This document shows positions 9,601 through 21,623 of a stretch of DNA of 64,000 nt, in pieces. Made by a program: the position numbers and the translations under genes. Location: NCBI RefSeq assembly GCF_900230185.1, contig NZ_OCSR01000001.1:744001-808000 (forward strand), written 5' to 3'. The notes below the pieces were generated by a model that was not told the origin of the DNA, searched no databases, and was given only the letters and a program-made list of their open reading frames with translations. This DNA is from Burkholderia sp. OK233 (GTDB taxonomy: Bacteria > Pseudomonadota > Gammaproteobacteria > Burkholderiales > Burkholderiaceae). Position 1 is the stretch's first letter, and each line of letters opens with the position of its first letter.

Positions 9601-9957
9601 GGCAAATCCTATAGGCGCAAAAGCGAATTATACGCGATACCTCCCTGGTTTTCACTGCACTAACAGCAGCTTAGCGAATTTCAGGGGATTTTTTCATGAC
9701 TTTGTACCCTTCGATTTCGCTTCCACGTTCGCCTCGAGTTCGATCCGGTTTCGTTTGCGCGTTCGGGCGCATGGACGCATCAACCGGTTCGGGCATGGGC
9801 AATTCGGGGGGCTTGCACGCCGCCGGGCAACCGCGTGGAAGTTAAAAGGCGCCTGAACACGCCTGATAAAACCGCCGGAATGCAGAATCAAACAAGACGC
9901 CCTGCCCGTCGAACGGCTATTCTGCCGACCATTCCAGTTTTCTTGCAGGGGCAGTCG
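9601..9957. other. Divergent intergenic region guaB / EamA transporter, possible gene remnant
   Basis: This 357-bp region holds the guaB promoter at its left end. A short minus-strand open frame (9694-9891) ends in a plausible-looking charged segment, [21 protein letters not shown] minus its last residue. From memory, related genomes often carry a small DUF4124-type gene between rnfH and guaB, so this may be a decayed remnant. That is inference; no intact gene is visible. Confidence 0.3.
9627..9655 (-). promoter_or_regulatory. Predicted sigma70 promoter of guaB
   Basis: On the minus strand, GTGAAA (9655-9650), a 17-base spacer and a perfect TATAAT (9632-9627) lie just upstream of the guaB ATG, implying a leader of about 20 bases. 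The -35 matches 4 of 6 consensus bases. Confidence 0.6.
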
Positions 9958-10935
9958 ATGCAGCGCGGTGTGGCATATGGAGTAATGGCCGGGGCCTTAT
10001 GGGGCATGGTGTTTCTGGTGCCGCGCGTGCTGCCCGATTTCTCGCCGCTGCTGCTGAGCGCCGGCCGCTATACGATGTACGGCATCGTCTCGCTGGCCGC
10101 CGCGCTGCCGATGGCGCGCTCGCTCGTCAAACGCCTGACCCGCGAGGATCTCGGCGCACTGGTCAAACTGGCGCTGGCCGGCAACCTGCTCTACTACCTG
10201 CTGCTGACCGCGGCCGTCCATATGATCGGCATCGCGCCGGCCTCGCTGATCGTCGGCGTGCTGCCGGTCACGGTGACGCTGCTCGGCCAGCGCGATCACG
10301 GCGCCGTGCCGCTCGCCCGCCTCGTATGGCCGCTTTCGCTGGTGGTTGCCGGCATCGCCTGCATCAACATCGACGTCTTCACGGTAGCGGACAGCACGCC
10401 CGTGACTATCGCGACGAAGCTAATCGGCCTCGCCTGCGCAGTCGGCGCGCTCGCCTGCTGGACCTGGTTCGCGGTCGAAAACGCCCGCTACCTGCAGCGT
10501 CAGACGCATTTCAGCGGCAACGAGTGGTCGGTGCTGTGGGGGGTTGTGACCGGCGCGCTCGGCGCGGGATTGTGGCTGGTGGTCGCCGTCATGCCGTCTG
10601 GCAGCCTGCAGGGGCCGCTCGGCGATGAGCGCTGGCACACCTTCTGGATGCTGAATCTGGGCCTCGCCATCGGCGCGTCGTGGCTCGGCAACGGGTTGTG
10701 GAATGCCGCGTCGAAACGGCTGCCGCTCACCCTGTCCGGCCAGATGATCGTGTTCGAGACGCTTTTCGCGCTGCTCTACGCGTTTATCTATGACCAGCGC
10801 CTGCCGCGCCCGCTGGAAACGGCGGCGATCCTGCTGCTGGTGGCGGGGGGGTGCTGGTCGGTGCGCCAGCATGCAGACGACGATACGTCCGGGGCGGCAT
10901 CGATCGAGGAGAAGGCGCAGCCTTCGGTGCATTGA
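9958..10935 (+). CDS. EamA/DMT-family transporter
   Basis: A 325-residue inner-membrane protein with about ten hydrophobic helices and two tandem EamA-like halves, as in drug/metabolite transporters. The start at ATG 9958 (MQRGVAYGVMAGALWGMVF) follows a GCAGGGGCAG ribosome site. The frame is open further upstream but without family-like residues. The charged C-terminal tail ends QPSVH. It is transcribed opposite to its neighbours guaB and rnfH, splitting a block that is otherwise on one strand, which suggests a local insertion. Substrate unknown. Confidence 0.87.
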   Translation: MQRGVAYGVMAGALWGMVFLVPRVLPDFSPLLLSAGRYTMYGIVSLAAALPMARSLVKRLTREDLGALVKLALAGNLLYYLLLTAAVHMIGIAPASLIVGVLPVTVTLLGQRDHGAVPLARLVWPLSLVVAGIACINIDVFTVADSTPVTIATKLIGLACAVGALACWTWFAVENARYLQRQTHFSGNEWSVLWGVVTGALGAGLWLVVAVMPSGSLQGPLGDERWHTFWMLNLGLAIGASWLGNGLWNAASKRLPLTLSGQMIVFETLFALLYAFIYDQRLPRPLETAAILLLVAGGCWSVRQHADDDTSGAASIEEKAQPSVH

Positions 10936-10987
10936 GACGATTGAGACGAGGCCCCCGGCGCTGCCCCGCCGCAGCCACAGGACGAGC

Positions 10988-11320
10988 CTAGCGCGAATCC
11001 TTGTTCTGCCAGCGGCGCCCTTCGATCGAACCCGCCTTGCGGGTCTTCTCGACGCGCCGTTGGCGCGACAGCTTCGGATCCACCAGCAGCGGCCGGTAAA
11101 TCTCGACACGATCGTGGTCGGCGAGCACCGTATCCAACGGCTTGAGCCTGCCGAACACGCCGACCTTCTGGATGCCCATGTCGATCTGCGGATAACGCTG
11201 CAAAATGCCGCTTGCGTCTATCGCCTGCTGCAACGTGGCGCCTTCCGGCAAGTCCACGGCAATCAGCGCCTGCTCACTGGCAAGCGCGTAGCAGACTTCA
11301 ATCGACAAGCGCGCGCTCAT
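10988..11320 (-). CDS. rnfH: RnfH-family ubiquitin-like protein (UPF0125)
   Basis: A small (110 residue) beta-grasp protein that is co-encoded with RatA in many proteobacteria; its cellular role is poorly defined. Typical features are ATLQQAIDASGI, the VGVFGRLKPLDTVLADHDRVEIYRPL segment near the middle, split here as VGVFGRLKPLDTVL and DRVEIYRPLLVDPK, and a basic C-terminal tail. The ATG (11320-11318) overlaps the ratA stop in an ATGA arrangement, so the two are translationally coupled. Confidence 0.9.
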   Translation of the reverse strand: MSARLSIEVCYALASEQALIAVDLPEGATLQQAIDASGILQRYPQIDMGIQKVGVFGRLKPLDTVLADHDRVEIYRPLLVDPKLSRQRRVEKTRKAGSIEGRRWQNKDSR

Positions 11321-11754
11321 GCCTTACCGTAGCGCTGATCGGCGCGCTTCACGAACGATTCGACGAAGGTGTTGGCAATGTGGCTGAACACCGGCCCAAT
11401 GATCTTCTCGAGAATGATGTTGGTGAATTCGTAGTGCAACGCGAATTCGATCTTGCAGGCGTCGGCCCGCAGCGGCGTGAAACGCCAGAAGCCGGTAAAT
11501 TTGCGAAACGGACCGTCCGCGAACTCCATATCGATGCGCGTGGGCCGCTCCATGCTGTTGCGCGTGGCGAAATGCTGCTTGATGCCCTTGAAGTTGATAT
11601 CGATCTTCGCCTCCATGCCGGTTTCGTCCTGGCGGCGGATTTCGACTCCCCCGCACCAAGGCAGGAAGTTGGGGTAATCGGCGACGTCGGTGACGAGGTC
11701 GAACATCTGTTCCGCCGAATGGCGGATCAACACGGTTTTCTGGACATCTGCCAT
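11317..11754 (-). CDS. ratA: RatA/Coq10-like START-domain protein
   Basis: A 145-residue polyketide-cyclase/START-fold protein, homologous to E. coli RatA (reported to act on 50S subunits) and to ubiquinone-binding Coq10. The start is the ATG at 11754 (MADVQKTVLIRHSAEQMFDL); the frame extends seven residues further to a weaker start. VTDVADYPNFLPWCGGVEI and FRKFTGFWRF are characteristic. It is divergent from smpB, with about 100 bp for both promoters, and overlaps rnfH by 4 bp. Confidence 0.92.
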   Translation of the reverse strand: MADVQKTVLIRHSAEQMFDLVTDVADYPNFLPWCGGVEIRRQDETGMEAKIDINFKGIKQHFATRNSMERPTRIDMEFADGPFRKFTGFWRFTPLRADACKIEFALHYEFTNIILEKIIGPVFSHIANTFVESFVKRADQRYGKA

Positions 11755-11854
11755 AAATTGAACAGCGCGTGGCAAGGGTGGACAAGCGCCGCGGGCTTTC
11801 CTTGCCCCGCTTTGCTAAAATCGTGATTTTAAACGAGTTGGGCACTTTCCATTC

Positions 11855-12301
11855 ATGAGCATCATTGACAACAGAAAAGCCTTCTACGACTACTCGGTCG
11901 AAGAACGCTACGAAGCGGGGCTCGTGCTCGAAGGATGGGAGGTCAAAGCCTTGCGCGCCGGCCGTGGCCAGATCAAGGAAGGCTACGTGGTCATCAAGAA
12001 CAACGAACTGTTCCTGATCGGCACGCACATCAGCCCGCTGCCCGAAGCCTCGACCCACATCAATCCGGACCCGGTGCGCACGCGCAAACTGCTGCTGCAT
12101 AGCGAGGAAATCAGCAAACTGATCGGCAAGGTCGAGCAGCGCGGCTACACGCTCGTGCCGTTGAACTTCCATTACAAGGGCGGCCGCGTCAAATGCGAGA
12201 TCGGCCTCGCCAAGGGTAAGAAGCAACACGACAAGCGCGAAACTGAGAAGAAGCGCGACTGGGAACGCGAGAAGGCGCGCCTGATGCGCTCGCCGTCGTG
12301 A
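11855..12301 (+). CDS. smpB: SsrA-binding protein SmpB
   Basis: A 148-residue partner of tmRNA in trans-translation rescue of stalled ribosomes. The OB-fold core has [20 protein letters not shown] and the conserved TRTRKLL-like segment ([17 protein letters not shown]). The C-terminal tail is highly basic ([20 protein letters not shown]), as required for decoding-centre entry. A TAAAAT -10-like box lies at 11816-11821. It is divergent from ratA and ends before a strong terminator. Confidence 0.97.
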   Translation: MSIIDNRKAFYDYSVEERYEAGLVLEGWEVKALRAGRGQIKEGYVVIKNNELFLIGTHISPLPEASTHINPDPVRTRKLLLHSEEISKLIGKVEQRGYTLVPLNFHYKGGRVKCEIGLAKGKKQHDKRETEKKRDWEREKARLMRSPS

Positions 12302-12426
12302 GCGTGATCTCAGGTTTGAGCGGCGGCCCGGTCTGCGGGCTGGCTTGATACGCGTCGCGTGATGTGCGGATTTGCCGCCCTTTGCCTGGCCTCACCGGCT
12401 CGCTGGCAAAAAACTACGATTCAACG

Positions 12427-12459
12427 AAAAATGGCCCGCTGATTTTGCGGGCCATTTTT
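12427..12459. terminator. Bidirectional terminator between smpB and the stomatin-like gene
   Basis: A perfect 13-bp stem (AAAAATGGCCCGC at 12427-12439 with GCGGGCCATTTTT at 12447-12459) with a 7-base loop. The A-run and T-run flank the GC core symmetrically, so it can end transcription from smpB (+) and from the stomatin-like gene (-). Confidence 0.88.
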
Positions 12460-12481
12460 ATTCGGCAAGGAAGAACGTCAA

Positions 12482-13414
12482 TCAGCGCGCCTCGGCCGCG
12501 CCCTTCCCCTTGTTCACAATCGTCAGCGCCGACGCGATCATCGAACTCATGTCCGCCAGGTTGCCCGGCACGATCAATGTGGTGCCCTGCTTCGCCAGGT
12601 TACCGAATGCATTCACATACTGCTCCGCCACTTTCAGGTTCACCGCTTCCATCCCGCCGTTCGACTGGATGGCCGCAGCAATCTTTTGAATCGCCTGTGA
12701 GTTAGCCTCAGCCACCGCCAGAATCGCCGCGGCCTGACCCTGCGCCTGATTGATCGCTGCCTGCCGCTCGCCTTCGGACTTCTGGATCGACGCCTCGCGC
12801 CCGCCCGAGGCGATATTGATCTGCTCCTGCTTACGCCCTTCGGATGCCGCGATCAGCGCGCGCTTCTCGCGCTCGGCGGTGATCTGCGCCTGCATTGCGT
12901 GAAGAATTTCCTTGGGCGGCGTCAAGTCCTTGATCTCGTAACGCAGCACCTTGACGCCCCAGTTCGCCGCCGCTTGATCGAGCGACGACACGATGCTGTG
13001 GTTGATGAAGTCGCGCTCTTCGAAAGTCTTGTCGAGTTCGAGTTTGCCGATCACCGAGCGCAGCGTGGTCTGCGACAACTGCGTAATCGCAAACACGAAG
13101 TTGCTCGAGCCGTACGACGCCTTCATGGGGTCGGTGACCTGGAAATACAGCACGCCATCCACCTGCAACTGCGTGTTGTCGCGCGTGATACACACCTGGC
13201 TCGGCACTTCGAGCGGGATTTCCTTGAGGATGTGCTTGTACGCGATCCGGTCGACGAATGGAAACGCGAAGCTCAAGCCCGGCGTCAGCGTACGGTGATA
13301 GCGGCCGAGTCGCTCCAGCACCCACGCATGCTGCTGCGGCACGATCTTGAGCGTCTGCGCCGCCAGCACGATCACGATAAGCAGAAGCACCGCCCCGACA
13401 ATGGTTGAATCCAT
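12482..13414 (-). CDS. Stomatin-like/paraslipin SPFH-domain membrane protein (QmcA type)
   Basis: A 310-residue protein with an N-terminal membrane anchor (about residues 4-22) and an SPFH/band-7 domain (about 25-200: VPQQHAWVLERLGRY, VDGVLYFQVTDPMKASYG). A coiled-coil stretch rich in Ala, Gln and Glu follows (EGRKQEQINIASGGREASIQ onward), then a hydrophobic C-terminal part. Such proteins form oligomeric microdomain scaffolds. GGAGGT precedes the ATG. It lies 63 bp after the nfeD-like gene in the same direction; NfeD/stomatin pairing is a widespread arrangement. Confidence 0.93.
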   Translation of the reverse strand: MDSTIVGAVLLLIVIVLAAQTLKIVPQQHAWVLERLGRYHRTLTPGLSFAFPFVDRIAYKHILKEIPLEVPSQVCITRDNTQLQVDGVLYFQVTDPMKASYGSSNFVFAITQLSQTTLRSVIGKLELDKTFEERDFINHSIVSSLDQAAANWGVKVLRYEIKDLTPPKEILHAMQAQITAEREKRALIAASEGRKQEQINIASGGREASIQKSEGERQAAINQAQGQAAAILAVAEANSQAIQKIAAAIQSNGGMEAVNLKVAEQYVNAFGNLAKQGTTLIVPGNLADMSSMIASALTIVNKGKGAAEAR

Positions 13415-13477
13415 GACTGACCTCCGGTCCGTAGTTCGAATAGTTGTGTAGGGTCCTGTGCACGCATTTGCGCGCGC

Positions 13478-13933
13478 TCAGGCCACGGTTGCCTTGGTTT
13501 TCGCCGGCCGGCTGGCAACGACGATGAGACAACTGCCGCGCATCTCGGCGATTTCATAGAGCTGTGCATCTTCGGGCTCGCCCGCCGCCAATTCGACGTC
13601 CCATGCCGCCCCGCGGTAATTGACGCGCGCCCGGCGCTCGTGCCACGCAGCCACGCTCAACGTCTGGCCGATGTCCAGATTGACGTCCGGGTTCTTCGAC
13701 GCCTCTTTACGCGTCCTGCGGCCAAAGCGCGAACGCCTCAGCAACAGGACCGCTGCCAGCGCCACCCCAGCCGCAACCGCAAACTGCAGATCGGCGGTGG
13801 CACCCGCCAGATGCGCAATGGCGGCCGCTACACAACCCAACGCGATCATCAGCAAATAGAAAGTGCCGCTGATCAATTCCAGCACGATCAGCACACCCGC
13901 CCCGATCCACCAGAACAATCCACCTGGCGCCAT
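13478..13933 (-). CDS. NfeD-like membrane protein (short form)
   Basis: A 151-residue partner of the stomatin-like protein. Two to three hydrophobic segments (GLFWWIGAGVLIVLELISGT, then two helices to about residue 68) precede an OB-fold NfeD-C domain (about 85-145; LSVAAWHERRARVNYRGAAW). It lacks the ClpP-like protease domain of long NfeD proteins. The start at 13933 is chosen because GGAG lies 6 bases upstream; the longer frame runs into the preceding terminator hairpin. Confidence 0.9.
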   Translation of the reverse strand: MAPGGLFWWIGAGVLIVLELISGTFYLLMIALGCVAAAIAHLAGATADLQFAVAAGVALAAVLLLRRSRFGRRTRKEASKNPDVNLDIGQTLSVAAWHERRARVNYRGAAWDVELAAGEPEDAQLYEIAEMRGSCLIVVASRPAKTKATVA

Positions 13934-13951
13934 GTTGATCTCCACAAAGCA

Positions 13952-13978
13952 AAACACCCCGGATCTACCGGGGTGTTT
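13952..13978 (-). terminator. Terminator of ppsA, just upstream of the nfeD-like gene
   Basis: An 11-bp stem (AAACACCCCGG at 13952-13962 with CCGGGGTGTTT at 13968-13978) and a 5-base loop, with A/T flanks on both sides. It follows ppsA by about 135 bp and ends only 19 bases before the nfeD-like ATG, so the pair's promoter must overlap or precede it. Confidence 0.75.
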
Positions 13979-14113
13979 ATAGCACGAAGCAGGTGCATTT
14001 TACCGGGCGGTGCAGCACGCTTTTACGTGCTTTTGACGTACCGCACCATCCTTTATGCACGCTGCTTATCGGGCACCTGCCCCGCGCTTATTTACTTCGC
14101 TTAGGTACTTCGA

Positions 14114-16519
<2,406 letters not shown>

Positions 16520-17069
16520 ACAAGCCCCTAAGTGTGAAAGAAATTCACGGCTGTGCAAGTGGGCTTGAACGCGAGACGCCCATTGGAAGCGTGACCTCGC
16601 GTCTTGCACAACCTGTTGGAGAAGCAATCGCTGTAAATGGCCGCGAGGGCCAAAAAGCGCCGGATGAACGACGTAGAAAGCGGTTGGACGAAATTACCGA
16701 TCGATCCACCCCAATCTCTCAATTTGCCGCAAGTTACCGGCGCAAAGCGTGGCGTTGACCGACCGTTCGCGGTGAGTTAGACGCCAATCGCCTGCAATTG
16801 CTTATCCAACAGGTTGCCGCTATTCTACCGTGCCGACTCTCAAAATGTGACAGTCGGACGAGAATTGCGCCTCGAATCGCGCCCCGGACCGGCTGACGGG
16901 CTCTTGCGAGGCTCTCGCGAGGCCCCACCGCCATCCGGGCGCAATTGCGGTGCCCACGGCGCGTTGACATGACGCCGCTGCAATCTCCGGTTAGCCACCG
17001 TGCAGCGACATCCATGCAGCGATGTTTCATTCGAGCGCTTTTTCCCGCTCACGTTCCCCAGCCCCACTG
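16520..17069. other. Divergent ppsA/ppsR intergenic region
   Basis: This 550-bp stretch has no credible gene. It must hold the promoters of ppsA (-) and ppsR (+). I see no consensus -10/-35 pair that I would assign with confidence, nor a clear operator. A GC-rich imperfect inverted repeat lies near 16900-16926. Confidence 0.5.
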
Positions 17070-17885
17070 ATGCCGCCCACCGTATTCATCGTCTCCGACG
17101 GTACCGGGATCACTGCCGAAACCTTCGCGCATTCGATCCTCTCCCAGTTCGACCAGAAATTCCGCCTGGTTCGCGTGCCCTTCGTCGACTCGACGGAAAA
17201 GGCCTACGCCACGCTAGAAAAGATCAACGAAGCAATCCAGCAGGACGGCCGCCGTCCGATCGTCTTCACGACGCTGGTGGACAGCGCGTCGAATCAGATC
17301 GTCAAAGGTTCGAATGCGCTCGTGCTGGACATGTTCCAGACCTTCGTCGAGCCGCTCGAGCAGGAACTGGAGCTCAAGTCGAGCCACGCGATGGGCCGCG
17401 GCCACCAGAACGCCGATACCGAGGAATACAAGAACCGGATCGAGGCGATCAACTTCTCGCTCGCCCACGACGACGGTCAATCGAACCGCAATCTGGCCGA
17501 TGCCGACGTGATTCTGGTGGGCGTGTCGCGCAGCGGTAAGACGCCGACGAGCCTGTATCTGGCGATGCAGTACGGCGTGAAAGCGGCCAACTATCCGTTG
17601 ATTCCGGAAGACTTCGAACGCGGCAAGCTGCCTACGCCGCTATTGGCGCATCGGCAGAAGATGTTTGGCTTGTCGATCGATCCGCAGCGGCTGTCGGAGA
17701 TCCGTAACGAGCGCCGCCCGGGCAGCAAGTACGCCGCGCCGGAAAATTGCCGTTACGAGATCAACGAGGCGGAAGCGATGATGCGGCGCGAAGGGGTCAA
17801 GTGGTTGTCGTCGACGCATAAGTCGATCGAAGAGATCGCCACGACGATCCTGCAGGAGATCAAGCTGGACCGGCCGGCTTATTGA
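17070..17885 (+). CDS. ppsR: PEP synthase regulatory protein (kinase/pyrophosphorylase, DUF299)
   Basis: A bifunctional enzyme that inactivates PEP synthase by ADP-dependent phosphorylation and reactivates it by phosphate-dependent dephosphorylation. 271 residues from the ATG at 17070 ([18 protein letters not shown]); sixteen extra in-frame residues upstream look non-native. The P-loop-like motif [15 protein letters not shown] and the N-terminal SDGTG motif are intact. It is divergent from ppsA and convergent with the SpoU methyltransferase gene. Confidence 0.96.
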   Translation: MPPTVFIVSDGTGITAETFAHSILSQFDQKFRLVRVPFVDSTEKAYATLEKINEAIQQDGRRPIVFTTLVDSASNQIVKGSNALVLDMFQTFVEPLEQELELKSSHAMGRGHQNADTEEYKNRIEAINFSLAHDDGQSNRNLADADVILVGVSRSGKTPTSLYLAMQYGVKAANYPLIPEDFERGKLPTPLLAHRQKMFGLSIDPQRLSEIRNERRPGSKYAAPENCRYEINEAEAMMRREGVKWLSSTHKSIEEIATTILQEIKLDRPAY

Positions 17886-17962
17886 GCGGCGGCCTGTTTT
17901 ACCTACGTGCGAGGTGCTGAGGTGATCACGGAGGTCGCCTCAGACCTGAAGTCAATGCAATG

Positions 17963-18745
17963 TCACGCGCGGCGCTGCTGGCGGCACTGTTCGAACACGC
18001 AGACAGCCGCCGCGGCCGCCACATTGAGCGATTCCATGCCGCCCGGCTGAGGAATCGTCACCCGCAAGGAAACGGCATCGCGCCAGGTCTGCGATACGCC
18101 CGCCCCTTCGTTGCCGAACACCCACGCGAGCGGCCCGCCCAGATCGCAGTCGTAGATCGCCTCGGCACCGTGCGAGTCCGTAATGACGATGGGCACCGCC
18201 AGGCGCTCGATCAATACCTGCGCCTCGACATCCTCGTGGATTTGCAACAGGAAATGCGCGCCCATGCCCGAGCGCAATACCTTCGACGACCACGCGTACG
18301 CAGTGCCTGGCGCGCAAAACACCTGCTGAATACCGGCGGCGGCCGCGCTGCGCAGAATCGAACCGACGTTGCCGGCATCCTGCACGCCATCGAGTACGAG
18401 GCAGGTTTCTCCGACCTTCTCCGGCAACGGCGTATCGAGCTTTTCGACCAGCAGCAGAATCCCGACACCGTGCACGACGTTCGACACCTGGCCAAACAAT
18501 GCATCGGGCAACGTGACGATACGGTGCTCGTCGATGCGCGACACGATGGCTTGCGCTTCGTCGTGGCGCAACGCGCCCTCGGTGACGATGCACATTTCCG
18601 GCTGCCCGGCGACGTCGAGATACGCGCTCGCAAGATGGAACCCTTCGAGCAACGCGTGGCCACTGCGACGCTGCTGATGCGTCGAGCCGGCCAGTGCCTT
18701 GAGGCGCTTGTAGAGCGGATTGTCCCGCGAGGTGATGGCTTTCAC
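17963..18745 (-). CDS. SpoU/TrmH-family RNA 2'-O-methyltransferase
   Basis: An AdoMet-dependent ribose methyltransferase of the knotted SPOUT fold. The three motifs are visible: LVLDGVQDAGNVGSILRSA, WVFGNEGAGVS and IPQPGGMESLNVAAAAAV. The N-terminal substrate-binding domain starts VKAITSRDNPLYKRLKAL. I chose the GTG at 18745 (260 residues) because family members begin here; an in-frame TTG at 18796 would add 17 low-complexity residues. Neither has a clear ribosome site. It follows rnhB closely. The target (rRNA or tRNA) cannot be told from sequence. Confidence 0.9.
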   Translation of the reverse strand: MKAITSRDNPLYKRLKALAGSTHQQRRSGHALLEGFHLASAYLDVAGQPEMCIVTEGALRHDEAQAIVSRIDEHRIVTLPDALFGQVSNVVHGVGILLLVEKLDTPLPEKVGETCLVLDGVQDAGNVGSILRSAAAAGIQQVFCAPGTAYAWSSKVLRSGMGAHFLLQIHEDVEAQVLIERLAVPIVITDSHGAEAIYDCDLGGPLAWVFGNEGAGVSQTWRDAVSLRVTIPQPGGMESLNVAAAAAVCVFEQCRQQRRA

Positions 18746-18806
18746 AGGCAGCGAAGACAGTGAGAATGAGGAAAGAGTGGGCGACTCGCCGGACAACGCA
18801 CAGCGC

Positions 18807-19571
18807 TTACGCGCCGCTGCGTTCGCCGAAGGCGTCGTCGTCGGGCATGGCGTCGGTGAGCGTTCCGGACACGATGATCATGTCGCCCGCCGGCAGTTGT
18901 TTCGAAGCCGTGCCGAAACGCTGATGCGCTTCACGCACCGGCGCAAACGAGCGCCGATGATGCTCGCAGGGCCCATGTTCGCGCAGCGCCGCGAGATGCT
19001 GCGGCGTGCCGTAGCCGGCATGCGCGTTAAAACCGTAGACCGGATAGGTTTGATGCAATTCGAGCAGCATCCGGTCACGCGTGACCTTGGCGAGAATCGA
19101 CGCCGCCGAAATGCTTTTGACCAGTGCATCGCCGCCGATCACCGCCTCGCTGCGAATACTCAGCGTCGGGCAGCGATTGCCGTCGATTTTCACGAGCGTC
19201 GGCACGACCGAGAGGCCTTCGACCGCCCGCTTCATCGCCAGCATGGTGGCGTGCAGGATGTTCAGCGTATCGATTTCTTCGACGCTAGCCGACGCGATGC
19301 AGTACGCGAGCGCCCGGTCGACGATCTTGTCGTACAGCTCGTCGCGTTTCTTGGCGGTGAGCGCTTTCGAATCGTCGAGGCCGCGGATCATCGGCTTCGA
19401 CGGGTCGAAAATCACCGCCGCAGCGACCACCGGGCCAGCCAGCGGCCCGCGCCCGGCTTCGTCGACGCCGCAGACGATGTCGTCCGGCGTCTCGAAGTCC
19501 AGACCGACCTGCCGCGCCGCCGCGCCTGCAACGGTCGCAGCCTTGCGGCGTGGCGCGCGTGCGGTAGTCAC
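18807..19571 (-). CDS. rnhB: Ribonuclease HII
   Basis: Endonuclease that cleaves the RNA strand of RNA-DNA hybrids and removes misincorporated ribonucleotides. 254 residues. The catalytic Asp-Glu pair is in [20 protein letters not shown], and the later conserved segment is [21 protein letters not shown] basic N-terminal extension ([18 protein letters not shown]) precedes the core. The GTG start overlaps the lpxB stop by 4 bases (GTGA), so it is translationally coupled to lpxB. Confidence 0.95.
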   Translation of the reverse strand: MTTARAPRRKAATVAGAAARQVGLDFETPDDIVCGVDEAGRGPLAGPVVAAAVIFDPSKPMIRGLDDSKALTAKKRDELYDKIVDRALAYCIASASVEEIDTLNILHATMLAMKRAVEGLSVVPTLVKIDGNRCPTLSIRSEAVIGGDALVKSISAASILAKVTRDRMLLELHQTYPVYGFNAHAGYGTPQHLAALREHGPCEHHRRSFAPVREAHQRFGTASKQLPAGDMIIVSGTLTDAMPDDDAFGERSGA

Positions 19572-20737
19572 GGCCGCGCCTTCCGCTTTTCGACGATGCT
19601 TGCCACGACTTCCGCCGCACGCTGCGCGGTGTTCTGCTTCAACACGTGATGCATCTCCGTGAAGATTTCCGTCAGCGTGCGCCGGTTGGCCTCGTCGCGC
19701 AACTGTTTCAGTGTCGCTTCAGCGAGCGCCTGCGGCGTGGCGAAGTGCTGCAGAATTTCCGGCACGACGAAACGCCCCGCCAGAATGTTCGGCAAGCCGA
19801 CATAAGGCAGATAGCCCTGGCGGCGCATGATCTGGCCGGTCAGCCAGGGCACCTTATACGAGATCACCATCGGCTTTTTCAGCAGCGCGGCTTCCAGCGT
19901 CACCGTGCCGCTCTTGACGAGGATCGCATCGGCCGCCGTCATCGCGATTTGTGCCTGGCCGTCTGTAATGGTCAGCGCGAGACCGGGATGCGCATCGACC
20001 AGCGGCCGTAGCATTTCGCGCAGTGCGGGCGTGGCCGCCGGCATCACGAAACGCAAACTGGGCTCCTGGTGCTGCATCATTTCCATCGCGGCAAAGAACG
20101 TCGGACCGATCAGATCGATCTCCGAGCGCCGGCTGCCCGGCAGCACCGCGATGATCGGGCCGCTTTCGGCAAGGCCGAGCGTGCGGCGCGCGCCAAGCGT
20201 GTCGGGTACCAGAGGAATTTCGTCGGCAAGCGGATGGCCCACGTACGAGGCCGCGATGCCGGCTTTTTCCAGCAGCGCCGTTTCGAACGGGAATACGCAC
20301 AGCATGTGGTCAACTGCTTTGGCGATCTTCTTGATCCGCCCACCTCGCCACGCCCAGATCGACGGGCAAACGAAGTGAACGGTCGGAATACCCGCATCGC
20401 GCAACGGATGCTCGAGTCCGAAGTTGAAGTCGGGCGCGTCCACGCCGACGAACACCGACGGCGGTTCGGCCAGTAGTTGGCGCTTCAGTTCGTTGCGGAT
20501 ACCGAGGATTTCTGGAATATGCCGCAGTGCTTCGACATAGCCGCGCACCGTCAGCTTCTCCATCGGCCAGTGGGCGTCGAAACCCGTGGCGATCATGCGC
20601 GGGCCGCCGATCCCGTAATACTGGGTGCCGGCGGGCAGACGGCTCGCGAGGCCGTCGAGCAGCGACGCCGCCAGCAGGTCGCCGGACGGCTCGCCTGCCA
20701 CCATCGCGACGCGCAAAGGACTCGGGTTCAAAGCCAT
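19568..20737 (-). CDS. lpxB: Lipid-A-disaccharide synthase
   Basis: A GT19 glycosyltransferase that joins UDP-2,3-diacylglucosamine and lipid X to form the lipid A disaccharide at the inner membrane. 389 residues. The N-terminal [17 protein letters not shown] and later [20 protein letters not shown] and LPGSRRSEI segments are characteristic. It starts 3 bases after the lpxA stop, in the conserved lpxD-fabZ-lpxA-lpxB-rnhB order. Confidence 0.97.
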   Translation of the reverse strand: MALNPSPLRVAMVAGEPSGDLLAASLLDGLASRLPAGTQYYGIGGPRMIATGFDAHWPMEKLTVRGYVEALRHIPEILGIRNELKRQLLAEPPSVFVGVDAPDFNFGLEHPLRDAGIPTVHFVCPSIWAWRGGRIKKIAKAVDHMLCVFPFETALLEKAGIAASYVGHPLADEIPLVPDTLGARRTLGLAESGPIIAVLPGSRRSEIDLIGPTFFAAMEMMQHQEPSLRFVMPAATPALREMLRPLVDAHPGLALTITDGQAQIAMTAADAILVKSGTVTLEAALLKKPMVISYKVPWLTGQIMRRQGYLPYVGLPNILAGRFVVPEILQHFATPQALAEATLKQLRDEANRRTLTEIFTEMHHVLKQNTAQRAAEVVASIVEKRKARP

Positions 20738-20740
20738 CGG

Positions 20741-21529
20741 TTAGCGGATGATGCCGCGTTGCGACGCTTCGACAAACGCGAGCAGCGTTTGTACCGGCGC
20801 ATCGCCATCGCCACCCGCGGATGCGAGTTCGCGCAACTGCACCTTCGCTTCTTCAAGCGACAGGCCGTTCTTGTACAGCAAGCGGTACGCCGAGCGTAAC
20901 GCCGAGATCGCGTCTGCGGAGAAACCGCGGCGGCGCAGACCTTCGACGTTGATACCGTGAGGCTCTGCCTTGTTGCCGGCAGCGATCACGAACGGCGGGA
21001 TGTCCTGCACGAGCGCCGAAGCGCCGCCCAGCATCGAATGCGCGCCGATGCGCACGAACTGATGCACGCCCGACATGCCGCCGATAATCGCATGGTCGCC
21101 AATCGTCACGTGGCCGGCCATCTGCGCATTGCTCGACAGAATGACATTGTTGCCGACGTGGCAGTCGTGCCCGATGTGCACGTAGGCCATGATCCAGCTG
21201 TCGTCGCCCAGCGTGGTGACGCCCGCGTCCTGCACCGTACCGGTGTGGATCGTGGTGAACTCACGGATCGTGTTGCGATTGCCGATCACGAGCCGGGTCG
21301 GCTCGTCCCTGTACTTCATGTCCTGCGGACGGCCACCGACCGATGCATAGTGGCCGATGCGGTTGTCTTCGCCGATCGTGGTGTGACCTTCGACCACGCT
21401 GTGCGAACCGACCGTGGTCCGTGCGCCGATCGTCACATGTGCGCCGATGACGGCATACGGTCCGATTTCGACGGATTCGTCGAGTTGCGCGCCCGGTTCG
21501 ACGATCGCAGTGGGATGAATCCTGCTCAT
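20741..21529 (-). CDS. lpxA: UDP-N-acetylglucosamine acyltransferase
   Basis: The first acylation of lipid A synthesis: 3-hydroxyacyl-ACP to UDP-GlcNAc. A 262-residue left-handed beta-helix with hexapeptide repeats ([20 protein letters not shown] onward). The catalytic His lies in [16 protein letters not shown] and the region after it ([13 protein letters not shown]) is typical. A C-terminal helical domain follows. It is 94 bp downstream of fabZ. Confidence 0.97.
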   Translation of the reverse strand: MSRIHPTAIVEPGAQLDESVEIGPYAVIGAHVTIGARTTVGSHSVVEGHTTIGEDNRIGHYASVGGRPQDMKYRDEPTRLVIGNRNTIREFTTIHTGTVQDAGVTTLGDDSWIMAYVHIGHDCHVGNNVILSSNAQMAGHVTIGDHAIIGGMSGVHQFVRIGAHSMLGGASALVQDIPPFVIAAGNKAEPHGINVEGLRRRGFSADAISALRSAYRLLYKNGLSLEEAKVQLRELASAGGDGDAPVQTLLAFVEASQRGIIR

Positions 21530-21623
21530 GCGTCCTCGCTTCTGATTCTGTTGCGTTGTCTGGATGGGCGTAGCCGGAGTTCGCAGCGCTCAGGATAAGC
21601 CGCTGACCGTCCGGACACCGGCT

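Noticed and set aside
7411..9663. A 750-codon plus-strand open frame across guaB and the small membrane protein
   Set aside because: Antisense to two well-supported genes, with no recognisable domain.
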